Position numbers and translations under genes: made by a program. A stretch of DNA of 64,000 bases from the NCBI RefSeq assembly GCF_038396785.1, contig NZ_CP151087.1, positions 5,270,001 to 5,334,000 on the forward strand, in the 5' to 3' direction. The notes under the pieces were generated by a model. That model was not told the origin of the DNA. It ran no database searches and saw only the letters and a list, made by a program, of their open reading frames with translations. This DNA is from Sphingobacterium thalpophilum (GTDB taxonomy: Bacteria > Bacteroidota > Bacteroidia > Sphingobacteriales > Sphingobacteriaceae). The first letter of the stretch is position 1. Each line of letters opens with the position of its first letter. Shown piece after piece: positions 17,863 through 26,603 of the stretch.

Positions 17863-20334
17863 ATGGTATCAAGAAAAATGATTGAAAACTTTATTTGGAA
17901 GTACATAAGTATATTCATTGTGATCTTGTCACTGAATATGACGTTGTTGTTTGCCCAAAAGCGATCGGCATTGACCCTATGGTATGATCGGCCTGCAGAC
18001 GAAAGGGTATGGGAACAAGCTTTACCGCTAGGAAATGGTCGGTTGGGCTCTATGGTTTATGGAATTCCATCTTGTGAACGCATGCAGCTCAATGAGGAAA
18101 CTATTTGGGCGGGTGGACCTTATCGCAACGATAATAAGAAAGGTGAGGCGGCATTAAAAACTATTCAGCATTATATATTCGATGGAAAATCAGCTGAAGC
18201 CGATAGACTTGCGAATGAAACCTTCTTCACCGAAACCCATGGCATGCCCTATCAGACCGCAGGAAATATACTGCTGCGATTTCCTGGGCACGAACAGTAT
18301 CAGGATTATTATCGCGAACTGGATATTGAACGGGCGGTAGCACTGTCCCGTTATACAGTAGATGGGGTAGCATTTACCAGAGAAGTTTTTACTTCGTTTG
18401 CTGATGATGTCATTGTCATGAAAATAAAGTCGAGCAAGAAGGGGAAACTCAACTGCACATTAACTTATGAGAATGAGTCGAAGCATACTATTCACAAAAA
18501 CGGTGATAAACTTATATTAGCAGGACGAGGATCCGATCATGAGGGTATTAAAGGGCAGGTTGTTTATCAGATTCATACGGGAGTAAAGCATACCGATGGA
18601 CAGCTTGTTGTGAAAGACCAATCGATTGATATAAAAGGTGCAAGTTCCATTTGTCTTTACATTTCCATAGCGAGCAATTTCCAAAATTACAAGCAATTGG
18701 GGGCTGATCCCCATAAGGTGGCCGCTGAAAGGTTGCGAAAAGCGATGGATAAGGATTATCAGCTTGCTTTGCGGCAGCACATCGCTTCTTATGGCAAACA
18801 ATTTAACCGCTTCCAGCTCCATTTTGGCAGTTTGAGCAGTGAACATCAGGAGCCTATTGCAAAGCGTATCGCAAATTTTGCCCGTACACAGGACCCGGCG
18901 CTCGTGACTTTGTTGGCTCAATTCGGCCGCTATTTGCTTATCTGTTCTTCACAGGCAGGTGGTCAACCTGCTAATCTGCAAGGCATCTGGAACCGCTCCA
19001 TGCAACCAGCCTGGGACAGTAAATATACGATCAATATCAATACCGAAATGAACTATTGGCCAGCAGAGGTTACCAACCTTTCTGGCACGCTCCAGCCGTT
19101 ATTTTCGATGATTAAAGAGCTCAGTGAAAGCGGAGAAGAGACAGCGAAGACATTGTATCATGCGCGCGGCTGGGTAGCGCATCACAATACCGATATCTGG
19201 CGCGTGACGAGTCCGATTGATTTTGCGGCTGCCGGAATGTGGCCGAGTGGAGGGCTGTGGTTGTCTCAACATTTGTGGGAACATTACCTTTTTACGGGAG
19301 ATAAGGTCTTTTTAAGGCAATATTATCCAGTAATGAGGGGAGCTTGCGACTTTCTTTTGTCTGTGCTTGTCGAGCATCGTGGTTATCCGACTAAACAATG
19401 GCTCGTTCTGAGTCCTTCAATTTCGCCCGAGCAAGGGCCACTTGCGGCAGGCGTAACCATGGATAATCAGCTATGCTACGACATGCTGACACGTACTGCT
19501 TTGGCGGCAGAAGCCCTCGGTGTTGATGCAATGTATAGGGACACATTATTGGCAACGGCACGGCGGATTCCACCAATGCATATAGGTCGTTATAATCAGT
19601 TACAAGAATGGCTGGAAGACGTGGATGATCCGCACAATCAACATCGGCATGTATCCCATTTATATGGATTGTTTCCAGGTAGTCAAATTTCACCGTTCCG
19701 CACGCCTGAATTGTTTGAGGCAGCACGTAATTCGTTGATCTATCGAGGTGATTTTGCGACGGGATGGTCAATTGGATGGAAAATAAATTTATGGGCCCGT
19801 TTATTGGACGGAAACCATGCCTACGAAATTATAAAAAAGATGTTGACGGTTTCCGATGAAAACCATCCCGAGGGACGTACCTATCCCAATCTGTTTACGG
19901 CACATCCTCCATTTCAGATTGATGGTAATTTTGGCTTAACGGCCGCAATTGCGGAGATGCTGATTCAAAGCTACGATGGTGCTGTGCATTTACTGCCAGC
20001 TATTCCCGATCAATGGAAAGAGGGCTGGGTAAAGGGGATCAAGGCGCGCGGTGGATTTGAAATTGAAATGCAATGGCAAAAAGGAAAGATAAAGGAAGTT
20101 ATGGTCTTTTCATCTTTAGGCGGTAATTTGCGGCTGCGAACGGCTTCGCCATTGAAAGGACCTGAACTTCAACTAGCAAAAGGCGATCAGACTAATGCCC
20201 TTTTAGCTCCTGTAATAACACCAGCGAGTATTCATTCGGCAGATTCACACCTGAAAGGAATTGAATTACCAAGCTATTATGAATACGATGTACGAACCTT
20301 GCCTGGAAAATACTATACATTTAAGGTTTACTAA
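17863..20334 (+). CDS. Glycoside hydrolase family 95 (alpha-L-fucosidase or alpha-L-galactosidase)
   Basis: 823 aa with an N-terminal signal/anchor (about 10-30). GH95 hallmarks are ALPLGNGRLGSMVYG, QLNEETIWAGGP, NLQGIWNRSMQPAWDSKYTI, INTEMNYWPAEV, HRHVSHLYGLFPG and the C-terminal QIDGNFGLTAAIAEML. The (alpha/alpha)6 barrel is flanked by beta domains and looks complete. GH95 enzymes are usually 1,2-alpha-L-fucosidases, but some members act on alpha-L-galactose. Because complex xylans can carry L-galactose and everything around is xylan-directed, alpha-L-galactosidase is a serious alternative. Periplasmic. Overlap with the next gene is avoided if that gene starts at 20339. Confidence 0.93.
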   Translation: MVSRKMIENFIWKYISIFIVILSLNMTLLFAQKRSALTLWYDRPADERVWEQALPLGNGRLGSMVYGIPSCERMQLNEETIWAGGPYRNDNKKGEAALKTIQHYIFDGKSAEADRLANETFFTETHGMPYQTAGNILLRFPGHEQYQDYYRELDIERAVALSRYTVDGVAFTREVFTSFADDVIVMKIKSSKKGKLNCTLTYENESKHTIHKNGDKLILAGRGSDHEGIKGQVVYQIHTGVKHTDGQLVVKDQSIDIKGASSICLYISIASNFQNYKQLGADPHKVAAERLRKAMDKDYQLALRQHIASYGKQFNRFQLHFGSLSSEHQEPIAKRIANFARTQDPALVTLLAQFGRYLLICSSQAGGQPANLQGIWNRSMQPAWDSKYTININTEMNYWPAEVTNLSGTLQPLFSMIKELSESGEETAKTLYHARGWVAHHNTDIWRVTSPIDFAAAGMWPSGGLWLSQHLWEHYLFTGDKVFLRQYYPVMRGACDFLLSVLVEHRGYPTKQWLVLSPSISPEQGPLAAGVTMDNQLCYDMLTRTALAAEALGVDAMYRDTLLATARRIPPMHIGRYNQLQEWLEDVDDPHNQHRHVSHLYGLFPGSQISPFRTPELFEAARNSLIYRGDFATGWSIGWKINLWARLLDGNHAYEIIKKMLTVSDENHPEGRTYPNLFTAHPPFQIDGNFGLTAAIAEMLIQSYDGAVHLLPAIPDQWKEGWVKGIKARGGFEIEMQWQKGKIKEVMVFSSLGGNLRLRTASPLKGPELQLAKGDQTNALLAPVITPASIHSADSHLKGIELPSYYEYDVRTLPGKYYTFKVY

Positions 20335-20338
20335 ATTA

Positions 20339-21922
20339 ATGCGACTCATAAAAACTGTCAATATGTTAAGAATGAAAATCAGCGCTTTTGTCTTCTCCTT
20401 GATGATCACGTTTTTGGGAGCGACAGCGCAACAGGCCCATAATCCAATCATCTTTGCTGACGTGCCCGATATGTCCATGATACGCGTCGGTGATACCTAT
20501 TATATGAGCAGCACGACCATGCATATGAATCCCGGTGTCCCGATTATGAAGTCCAAAGATCTGGTCAATTGGACGATGATTAATTATGCTTACGATCGTC
20601 TTGGCGATCAGGATGAACTCAATCTGTCAAACCATAAAAATGCGTATGGGCACGGCTCCTGGGCGAGCAGTTTGCGCTTTCATGAGGGGCGTTATTATGT
20701 CAGCACATTTTCGGCCAATACAGGAAAAACGCATATTTACCAGACAGCAGATATTGAAAATGGACCCTGGACTTTGAAAGAATTTCAACCGATGATGCAC
20801 GATCATAGCTTATTCTTTGACGAGGGGAAAATTTATATGATCTGGGGTGGGGGGCGCATCTATATTGCTGAATTATCGCCAGATTTTTCAGGTGTTAAAG
20901 CAGGAACACAACGGGTATTGATAGAGAATGCCTCTTTACCCGCCAATCCTAAAGAAGGCAAAGCCGGTTTACCTGCTGAAGGATCCCAAATGTTTAAGAT
21001 CAATGGTATGTATTATCTTTTTAATATTTCATGGCCAGCGGGAGGGATGCGCACAGTAATTGTACATCGGGCCAGCCAATTGGAAGGTCCGTATGAGGGG
21101 AAAGTGGTTTTGCAGGATCAGGGTGTGGCACAGGGAGGGCTGATCGATATGCCCAATGGAAAATGGTATGCTTATCTTTTTCAGGATTATGGTGCTGTAG
21201 GCCGAATTCCGTTTTTGGTTCCGGTCTACTGGGAGGATGGCTGGCCTGTGCTTGGAATTGATGGAAAGGTACCAACCACATTGGATCTTGCCGCAAATAA
21301 AAGCTTAAGCCCTGGAATTGTTAGCTCAGATGATTTTGAGCGGAAAGCTGGCGAACCCGCCCTTCCCCTAGTATGGCAATGGAACCATAACCCAGCTGTT
21401 GATCTATGGTCAGTGACCGAACGCAGTGGCTTTTTGAGACTGCGGACCGGCGACCTTACTGATGACTTTCTGTCGGCTAAAAATACATTGACGCAACGCA
21501 CCATCGGCCCGAGCTGCAGCGCCGCTATTGCTGTAGAGGTTTCTAACATGAAAGATGGTGATTTTGCCGGATTATCGCTATTGCAAAAAAACTATGGTTT
21601 AGTAGGCGTTCGGATGGAAGGAAACACAAAATCATTGGTAATGATCAATGCGATGACGGGGGCACCACAAGAACTGGCCAAGATCGACCTCAAACAGCAA
21701 CGTGTATTTTTTAAAGCGAGCTGTGATTTTTCAAACAAAAAAGATACGGCCCAATTTTTTTATAGTACGGATGGACACAATTGGAACAGAATAGGTAACG
21801 TGTTAAAAATGAGTTATACCATTCCTCATTTTATGGGGTATCGGTTCGGACTTTTTAACTATGCAAGTAAAGCAGCTGGCGGCTATGTAGACTTTGATTA
21901 CTTCCATTTGACCAGCAATTAA
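20339..21922 (+). CDS. GH43 enzyme with C-terminal beta-sandwich domain
   Basis: About 527 aa. The start is taken as ATG 20339, four bases after the GH95 stop; ATG 20363 gives the tidier signal peptide MLRMKISAFVFSLMITFLG. The five-bladed propeller carries the three catalytic acids in HNPIIFADVPDMSMI (base), MHDHSLFFDEGKIY (pKa modulator) and PAEGSQMFKINGMYYLF (acid). A C-terminal beta-sandwich follows from about residue 330. The pattern resembles GH43 members of the subfamily 12 type (arabinofuranosidase/xylosidase), but subfamily is uncertain. It probably removes arabinosyl or xylosyl branches in the periplasm, next to two further GH43 genes. Confidence 0.9.
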   Translation: MRLIKTVNMLRMKISAFVFSLMITFLGATAQQAHNPIIFADVPDMSMIRVGDTYYMSSTTMHMNPGVPIMKSKDLVNWTMINYAYDRLGDQDELNLSNHKNAYGHGSWASSLRFHEGRYYVSTFSANTGKTHIYQTADIENGPWTLKEFQPMMHDHSLFFDEGKIYMIWGGGRIYIAELSPDFSGVKAGTQRVLIENASLPANPKEGKAGLPAEGSQMFKINGMYYLFNISWPAGGMRTVIVHRASQLEGPYEGKVVLQDQGVAQGGLIDMPNGKWYAYLFQDYGAVGRIPFLVPVYWEDGWPVLGIDGKVPTTLDLAANKSLSPGIVSSDDFERKAGEPALPLVWQWNHNPAVDLWSVTERSGFLRLRTGDLTDDFLSAKNTLTQRTIGPSCSAAIAVEVSNMKDGDFAGLSLLQKNYGLVGVRMEGNTKSLVMINAMTGAPQELAKIDLKQQRVFFKASCDFSNKKDTAQFFYSTDGHNWNRIGNVLKMSYTIPHFMGYRFGLFNYASKAAGGYVDFDYFHLTSN

Positions 21923-21928
21923 AATGAT

Positions 21929-23305
21929 ATGAGAAAACAATTTTTTACGCTATTACCGGTCGGGTTTCTGATCATGTTTTTTGTTAAGATAGATGCATTG
22001 AAGGCACAAAATCCGATTGTACAGACCGCCTATACGGCGGATCCGGCGCCTATGGTGTATAATAACCGTCTTTATCTTTATACCACGCAGGATCAAGAAG
22101 AGTCCACCTGGTTTACTATGAATAATTGGCGGGTATATTCAACCATTGACATGGTGAACTGGACGGATCATGGTGCGATTCTCTCTTATACTGATTTTGA
22201 TTGGGCAAAAGGTGATGCCTGGGCGGCACAATGTGTTGAAAAAAACGGTAAATTTTATCTATACGTGCCTGTTATTTCTAAACAGAACAACCGCGGTGCG
22301 ATCGGCGTTGCTGTCGGGGATAGCCCATTAGGTCCATTTCATGATCCTTTGGGCAAACCGTTGCTGCAAAGTGAATGGGGCGATATCGATCCGACTGTAT
22401 TTATTGACGACGATGGTCAGGCGCATATGTACTGGGGTAATCCCCAATTGAAATATGTCAAGCTGAATGAAGATATGATCTCCTATGCAGGTGATATCGT
22501 TGAGGTTCCAATGACGGCAGCTTCTTTCGGAAAACGAGCGGGCGACCCGAAACGACCGACAAGCTATGAGGAGGGTCCCTGGTTGTATAAAAGAAACGGC
22601 TTGTATTATCTCTTTTGGCCGGGAGGTCCTCTACCTGAATTTATCGGTTATTCGACCAGCGAAAAAGTCGAAGGTCCCTGGAAGTATGGCGGAGTAATCA
22701 TGCCTGCGGAAGGAAAAGCATTCACAAACCATCCAGGTGTTGTTGATTTTAAAGGAAAGAGTTACTTCTTTTACCACAATGGAGCTTTGCCCGGCGGTGG
22801 AGGTTTTACGCGCTCTGTTGCTGTTCAGGAGTTAAGCTTTAATTCAGATGGCAGTATCCCGCCGATGAAAATGACAGCTGGAATTACTCGTGCGCTAGCA
22901 GCGGTGAATCCCTACGAGCTCCATCAGGCCGAAATGATTGCGTGGTCCGAATATGTTAAATCCTATCAGAATGAAAAAGTAGGCGTTTTTATAAAGGCAA
23001 AGAAAGATGGAGCTTATACCTGTGTGAAAAACGTTGACTTTGGTGAGAGAGGTGCAAGCAATTTTTTTGCGCGAGTGGGAACAACACATAACGGTGGTGT
23101 CAGTACGGAGGTACGTTCGGGAGCGATCGATGGGGCTTTACTAGCTACGATACAAGTTCCCATGACAGGAGGCGATGACCGCTGGACTACAGTGGAGACT
23201 ATACTAGCCAATAAAGTGAAGGGAGTACATGATTTATACTTTGTTTTTAAAGGCAAGGCTCCGTCAAATATCCTGTTTTTCGATTGTTGGAAATTTGGAA
23301 GGTAA
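21929..23305 (+). CDS. GH43 enzyme with C-terminal CBM6-like domain
   Basis: 458 aa with a signal peptide ending near IDALKAQ. The GH43 propeller shows YTADPAPMVYNNRLYLYT (base Asp), WGDIDPTVFIDDDGQAHMYWGN (second Asp) and SYEEGPWLYKRNGLYYLFW (acid Glu). From about residue 330 a CBM6-like beta-sandwich begins (YELHQAEMIAWS...) and ends FKGKAPSNILFFDCWKFGR. GH43-CBM6 proteins are typically arabinoxylan arabinofuranohydrolases or beta-xylosidases. It starts six bases after the preceding GH43 stop, so the two are translated from one message. Periplasmic. Confidence 0.92.
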   Translation: MRKQFFTLLPVGFLIMFFVKIDALKAQNPIVQTAYTADPAPMVYNNRLYLYTTQDQEESTWFTMNNWRVYSTIDMVNWTDHGAILSYTDFDWAKGDAWAAQCVEKNGKFYLYVPVISKQNNRGAIGVAVGDSPLGPFHDPLGKPLLQSEWGDIDPTVFIDDDGQAHMYWGNPQLKYVKLNEDMISYAGDIVEVPMTAASFGKRAGDPKRPTSYEEGPWLYKRNGLYYLFWPGGPLPEFIGYSTSEKVEGPWKYGGVIMPAEGKAFTNHPGVVDFKGKSYFFYHNGALPGGGGFTRSVAVQELSFNSDGSIPPMKMTAGITRALAAVNPYELHQAEMIAWSEYVKSYQNEKVGVFIKAKKDGAYTCVKNVDFGERGASNFFARVGTTHNGGVSTEVRSGAIDGALLATIQVPMTGGDDRWTTVETILANKVKGVHDLYFVFKGKAPSNILFFDCWKFGR

Positions 23306-24067
23306 AGTGGTAGAATATGTTTTTTAGAATAGAAAATTTCTTTTGCTTTTCATCTTTTTTTAGTCGTCTAACACTGGTTTTTGTTTGTCTTATCGGACTG
23401 CTGCCATGCGCTGCCCGTGTACGGCTGCCAGCAGTCATGGGAGACCAGATGGTTCTACAGCGGGATATCGAACTCCATATTTGGGGATGGGCATCGAAAG
23501 GTGAGAAGGTTACCCTTCGTTTTAGAGGGGCATACTATTATACAGAAGCCGGACAGGATGGCAAGTGGAATGTGCAGATCCCGCCACAGCGTTATGGGGG
23601 ACCCTATACGATGGAGATTAATGACATTGTTATTCGTGATGTGTTAATCGGCGATGTCTGGCTTTGTTCGGGTCAGTCTAATATGGAAACGCCAATTAAG
23701 CGTCTTGTCGAACGTTTTCCTGAAATAAATGAATCTAATAATCATATGATCCGTTATTTCAAGGTTCCGACACAAAATAGTCCCATTGAGGTAAAGGAAG
23801 AGATACCGCCTGGTGAACGTTGGCATTCGGGCATAGCTTCAGATGTGATGAATTGGACGGCATTAGCCTATTTCTATGCATTGGAGTCCTACCAACATAA
23901 CGGTATTCCGGTCGGAATGATCGTATCTAGCCTTGGTGGATCGGGAATAGAACGCTGGGTCGACCAGAACTCTCTAAAGCAATTTCCAGAGCTGTTGCTA
24001 GATCAACATGCGATCGATAGCCTTAGGTTGGCCGAAAAAGATGGCAGGGTAGATCTGTGGACCGCAG

Positions 24068-24072
24068 AAAAT
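24068..24072. repeat. Target-site duplication, left copy (AAAAT)
   Basis: Direct repeat flanking the IS5-family element. The matching copy is at 25372-25376. Removing one copy with the element restores the esterase frame. Confidence 0.75.
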
Positions 24073-25371
24073 AAGACCGTTGCAAAATAATGTTGATATT
24101 TTCTGATCGGTTATTTTTGCTTTTTTTTTGCAGTTTTTTCCGATTTGGATTCGGAAATCTAGTTGCGTTTTCTTGAAAAATCCTCTTTTTGAGGCCTTTT
24201 CAACTGCTTAATTTGTGTTTTTTATTGCATTGGACACAAGTATCCCAGGTGATCTGTAAAGATTGTACGCCATGGCTTCCATTAGATTTTGTGTATGCAT
24301 TTTGGCGATCCCCTTATACCTTGCACAGCTTGAGTTGAACCATCGCCGGATGCTCCCGAAGGTCCGTTCAACTTTGAACCTGATCTTGCCGATCAGTTTG
24401 TTTCTTAACTTCTCTCTTTCGGTTAACGCTGTTCCTTTCTTTGCCTTATGCAAGATCCTGCTTTTTAGCTTTCCTGATTTGATCAATTCCTCATTTTTAG
24501 AGGAACGATATCCCTTGTCAGCATAGATATGGATGCCCTTTGGAAGGTCAGCCGAAGATATTACCTGTTGAAGATTGGCAATTTCATTTACATTTGCTGG
24601 AGTGGTTACCACGCCCAGAACCAGGCCTTCTGTATCGGTGACATAATGCTTTTTATAGCCATAACGTGTTTTCCCAGCCTTCTTTATCCAACGAGCTTCA
24701 TGGTCAACACCCGGGCTCTCTTGTTGGATCAATAACTGTTCACTATTCTCTTTATCCAGCTCAGAATCTTCGCGAGGATGTTCACTACGGTCACTTTCGA
24801 TCTCGTAAATAACTTTGCCTTTTGGTTTTAGCGGAGAATCAACAATACTGGCATCAACGATAGCTCCACGTTTTACCAATATTTTATGTTTATTCAACTG
24901 CTTGTTCAGCTCCTTGAATAGATTCTCATAAACACCCTTTTCTGTCAGCGAGCTGCGAAAACGGCTAATAACACTGTGATCGGGAACCGAATCGTCCAAA
25001 CTGATGCCAACAAAGCGACTAAAGGAGATACTGTCGTTTATACGGTCTTCTACTTCGTAGTCACTCAGACCATACCAGGTCTGTAGAAGTGTCATTTTGA
25101 AGAGGACAAGACCAGAATAACTAGGGCGTCCCATTTTGCTTTCCCCTTTGTGGTAATGCTTGTTGATAATATTTGAAATCGGACGCCAATTTACCAATGT
25201 ATTGATCTGATCGAAGAATTCCTGCTTGATTTTCCGTCTTTGAACCATGTAATCAACAAAGCTAACTTTTTCTGTCTTTTCCATACCTTAAATATAACGA
25301 AAATCAACAAGAAACAAATTAAAAACTTGAATATCAATAAAATAAAAACCAAACACTTTTGCAACGGTCTT
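24073..25371 (-). mobile_element. Complete IS5-family insertion sequence
   Basis: Ends are defined by perfect terminal inverted repeats: AAGACCGTTGCAAAA at 24073-24087 and its complement at 25357-25371 (one more complementary T/A pair lies just outside). The flanks carry AAAAT at 24068-24072 and 25372-25376. Length is about 1299 bp, with one intact transposase. The ends could also be set one base outward, giving 1301 bp with an AAA repeat; the restored host sequence is the same. The perfect repeats and intact transposase point to a recent insertion. Confidence 0.93.
24208..25284 (-). CDS. IS5-family DDE transposase
   Basis: 358 aa, full length. An N-terminal IS5-type region (GRPSYSGLVLFKMTLLQTWYGLSDYEVEDRINDS) is followed by the catalytic core with acidic residues in KRGAIVDASIVDSP, HIYADKGYRSSKN and KVERTFGSIRRWF, the spacing of a DDE transposase. 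It lies within the inverted repeats at 24073-25371 and is antisense to the esterase gene it interrupts. No frameshift or missing motif is seen, so it could be active. Confidence 0.95.
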   Translation of the reverse strand: MEKTEKVSFVDYMVQRRKIKQEFFDQINTLVNWRPISNIINKHYHKGESKMGRPSYSGLVLFKMTLLQTWYGLSDYEVEDRINDSISFSRFVGISLDDSVPDHSVISRFRSSLTEKGVYENLFKELNKQLNKHKILVKRGAIVDASIVDSPLKPKGKVIYEIESDRSEHPREDSELDKENSEQLLIQQESPGVDHEARWIKKAGKTRYGYKKHYVTDTEGLVLGVVTTPANVNEIANLQQVISSADLPKGIHIYADKGYRSSKNEELIKSGKLKSRILHKAKKGTALTEREKLRNKLIGKIRFKVERTFGSIRRWFNSSCARYKGIAKMHTQNLMEAMAYNLYRSPGILVSNAIKNTN

Positions 25372-25376
25372 AAAAT
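25372..25376. repeat. Target-site duplication, right copy (AAAAT)
   Basis: Right-hand partner of the repeat at 24068-24072. The next base, 25377, is the first base of an esterase codon. Confidence 0.75.
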
Positions 25377-26603
25377 TATAATGATTTGCATTGGCCAACA
25401 GTGCCGGTTCCCGAATACTGGAGCAAACCGCATCGATTAAACAGAGGTGTCAGTTATTTTCGGAAGGATTTTGCTGTTCCGATGGCTAAAGAGGGACGGC
25501 ATGCCAAGTTGTATTTGGGAACGTTGATTGATAGTGATTCCGTTTATGTAAATGGTCATTTTGTCGGTTCTACGGCCTATCGGTATCCACCACGGATTTA
25601 CGATATACCAGCGGGGGTACTTCGCGCTGGAAGAAATAATTTAACTGTACGTCTGCGAATGGCCGACAAGGATGGTGGATTCACACCTGATAAATCCTAT
25701 GAGATCAAGCTCGACGACGTACGCATTGATCTCACAGGCGAATGGCATTGGCAAGTTGCCGTGGACCAAGATAAAGTTGATCGCTATAAAAGCCGCCTAC
25801 AGAACTTGGGACAGGTTGGCTCAGGCCTCTACAATGGAATGATCTATCCGTTGCATGACTACGGGTTAAAGGGAGTAATTTGGTATCAAGGGGAGACCAA
25901 TACCGCCAATCCATTACGTTATCAGCGGTATCTTACGTCGTTGGTCCATAGTTGGCGCGCGCATTTTGGTCAACCGCAGCTCCCCTTTCTGATGGTACAG
26001 TTGCCGAATTTTATGGTCAAGGATACAGTACCAGCAGAATCCAATTGGGCACGGATCAGAGAAGCTCAGTTTCAGGTCAGCAAAGAAATACCATTTACAG
26101 CACTAGCGGTAACATATGATCTTGGTGAGTGGAACGATATTCATCCGCTCAATAAAAAGGATATGGCCAAGCGACTATTTGTATGCGCACGCAAGATGTT
26201 GTATAAAGACCAAGTCGTTGCTTCAGGTCCTCAGTATAAGCAGATGCGGGTTGATGGGAATCGGATTATTATTTCATTCGACGAAATTGGAAAGGGGCTG
26301 GCTATCCGTCAGGGAAAAAAACTACAACATTTTGCAATTGCCGGTTCAGATCAAAAATTCTTATGGGCGAATGCCGTCATACGTGGGAATGAGGTCGTGT
26401 TGAGTCATCCAAAGATCAGCAATCCAAAGGCAGTCCGCTACGCGTGGAGCAACAATCCTGAAGATGCAAATCTAATCAATAAAGAAGGAATGTTAGCGGC
26501 ACCATTTCGTTCCGATAATTGGTAAGCATGCGTAGTTGAAGCCAAAGAAATCAAATGAACAGCATAAAATATAATTCAGCAATTTAATTAATTTAATCAA
26601 TTT

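Larger units (their letters stand above)
23317..26525 (+). pseudogene. Sialate O-acetylesterase-like SGNH esterase, split by an IS5-family element
   Basis: N-terminal part 23317-24072, C-terminal part 25377-26525. The catalytic Ser lies in DVWLCSGQSNMETP (Ser about 121), while GVIWYQGETNT and the Asp-His pair NDIHPLNKKD (about 506 and 508 in the restored protein) lie beyond the insertion. Removing 1304 bases (element plus one AAAAT target copy) joins ...TAEN to YNDLHWPTVPVPEYW with no frame change, giving an unbroken protein of about 634 aa, the normal length. The signal peptide is at residues 1-33. Relatives deacetylate sialic acids or plant polysaccharides; here an acetyl-xylan role is likely. 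The left fragment now stops at 24090 inside the element, and neither fragment has a full catalytic triad. Confidence 0.93.

Noticed and set aside
25386..26525. Right half of the esterase as a gene of its own, starting at TTG 25386
   Set aside because: It lacks a signal and the nucleophile and joins perfectly to the left half once the IS is removed.
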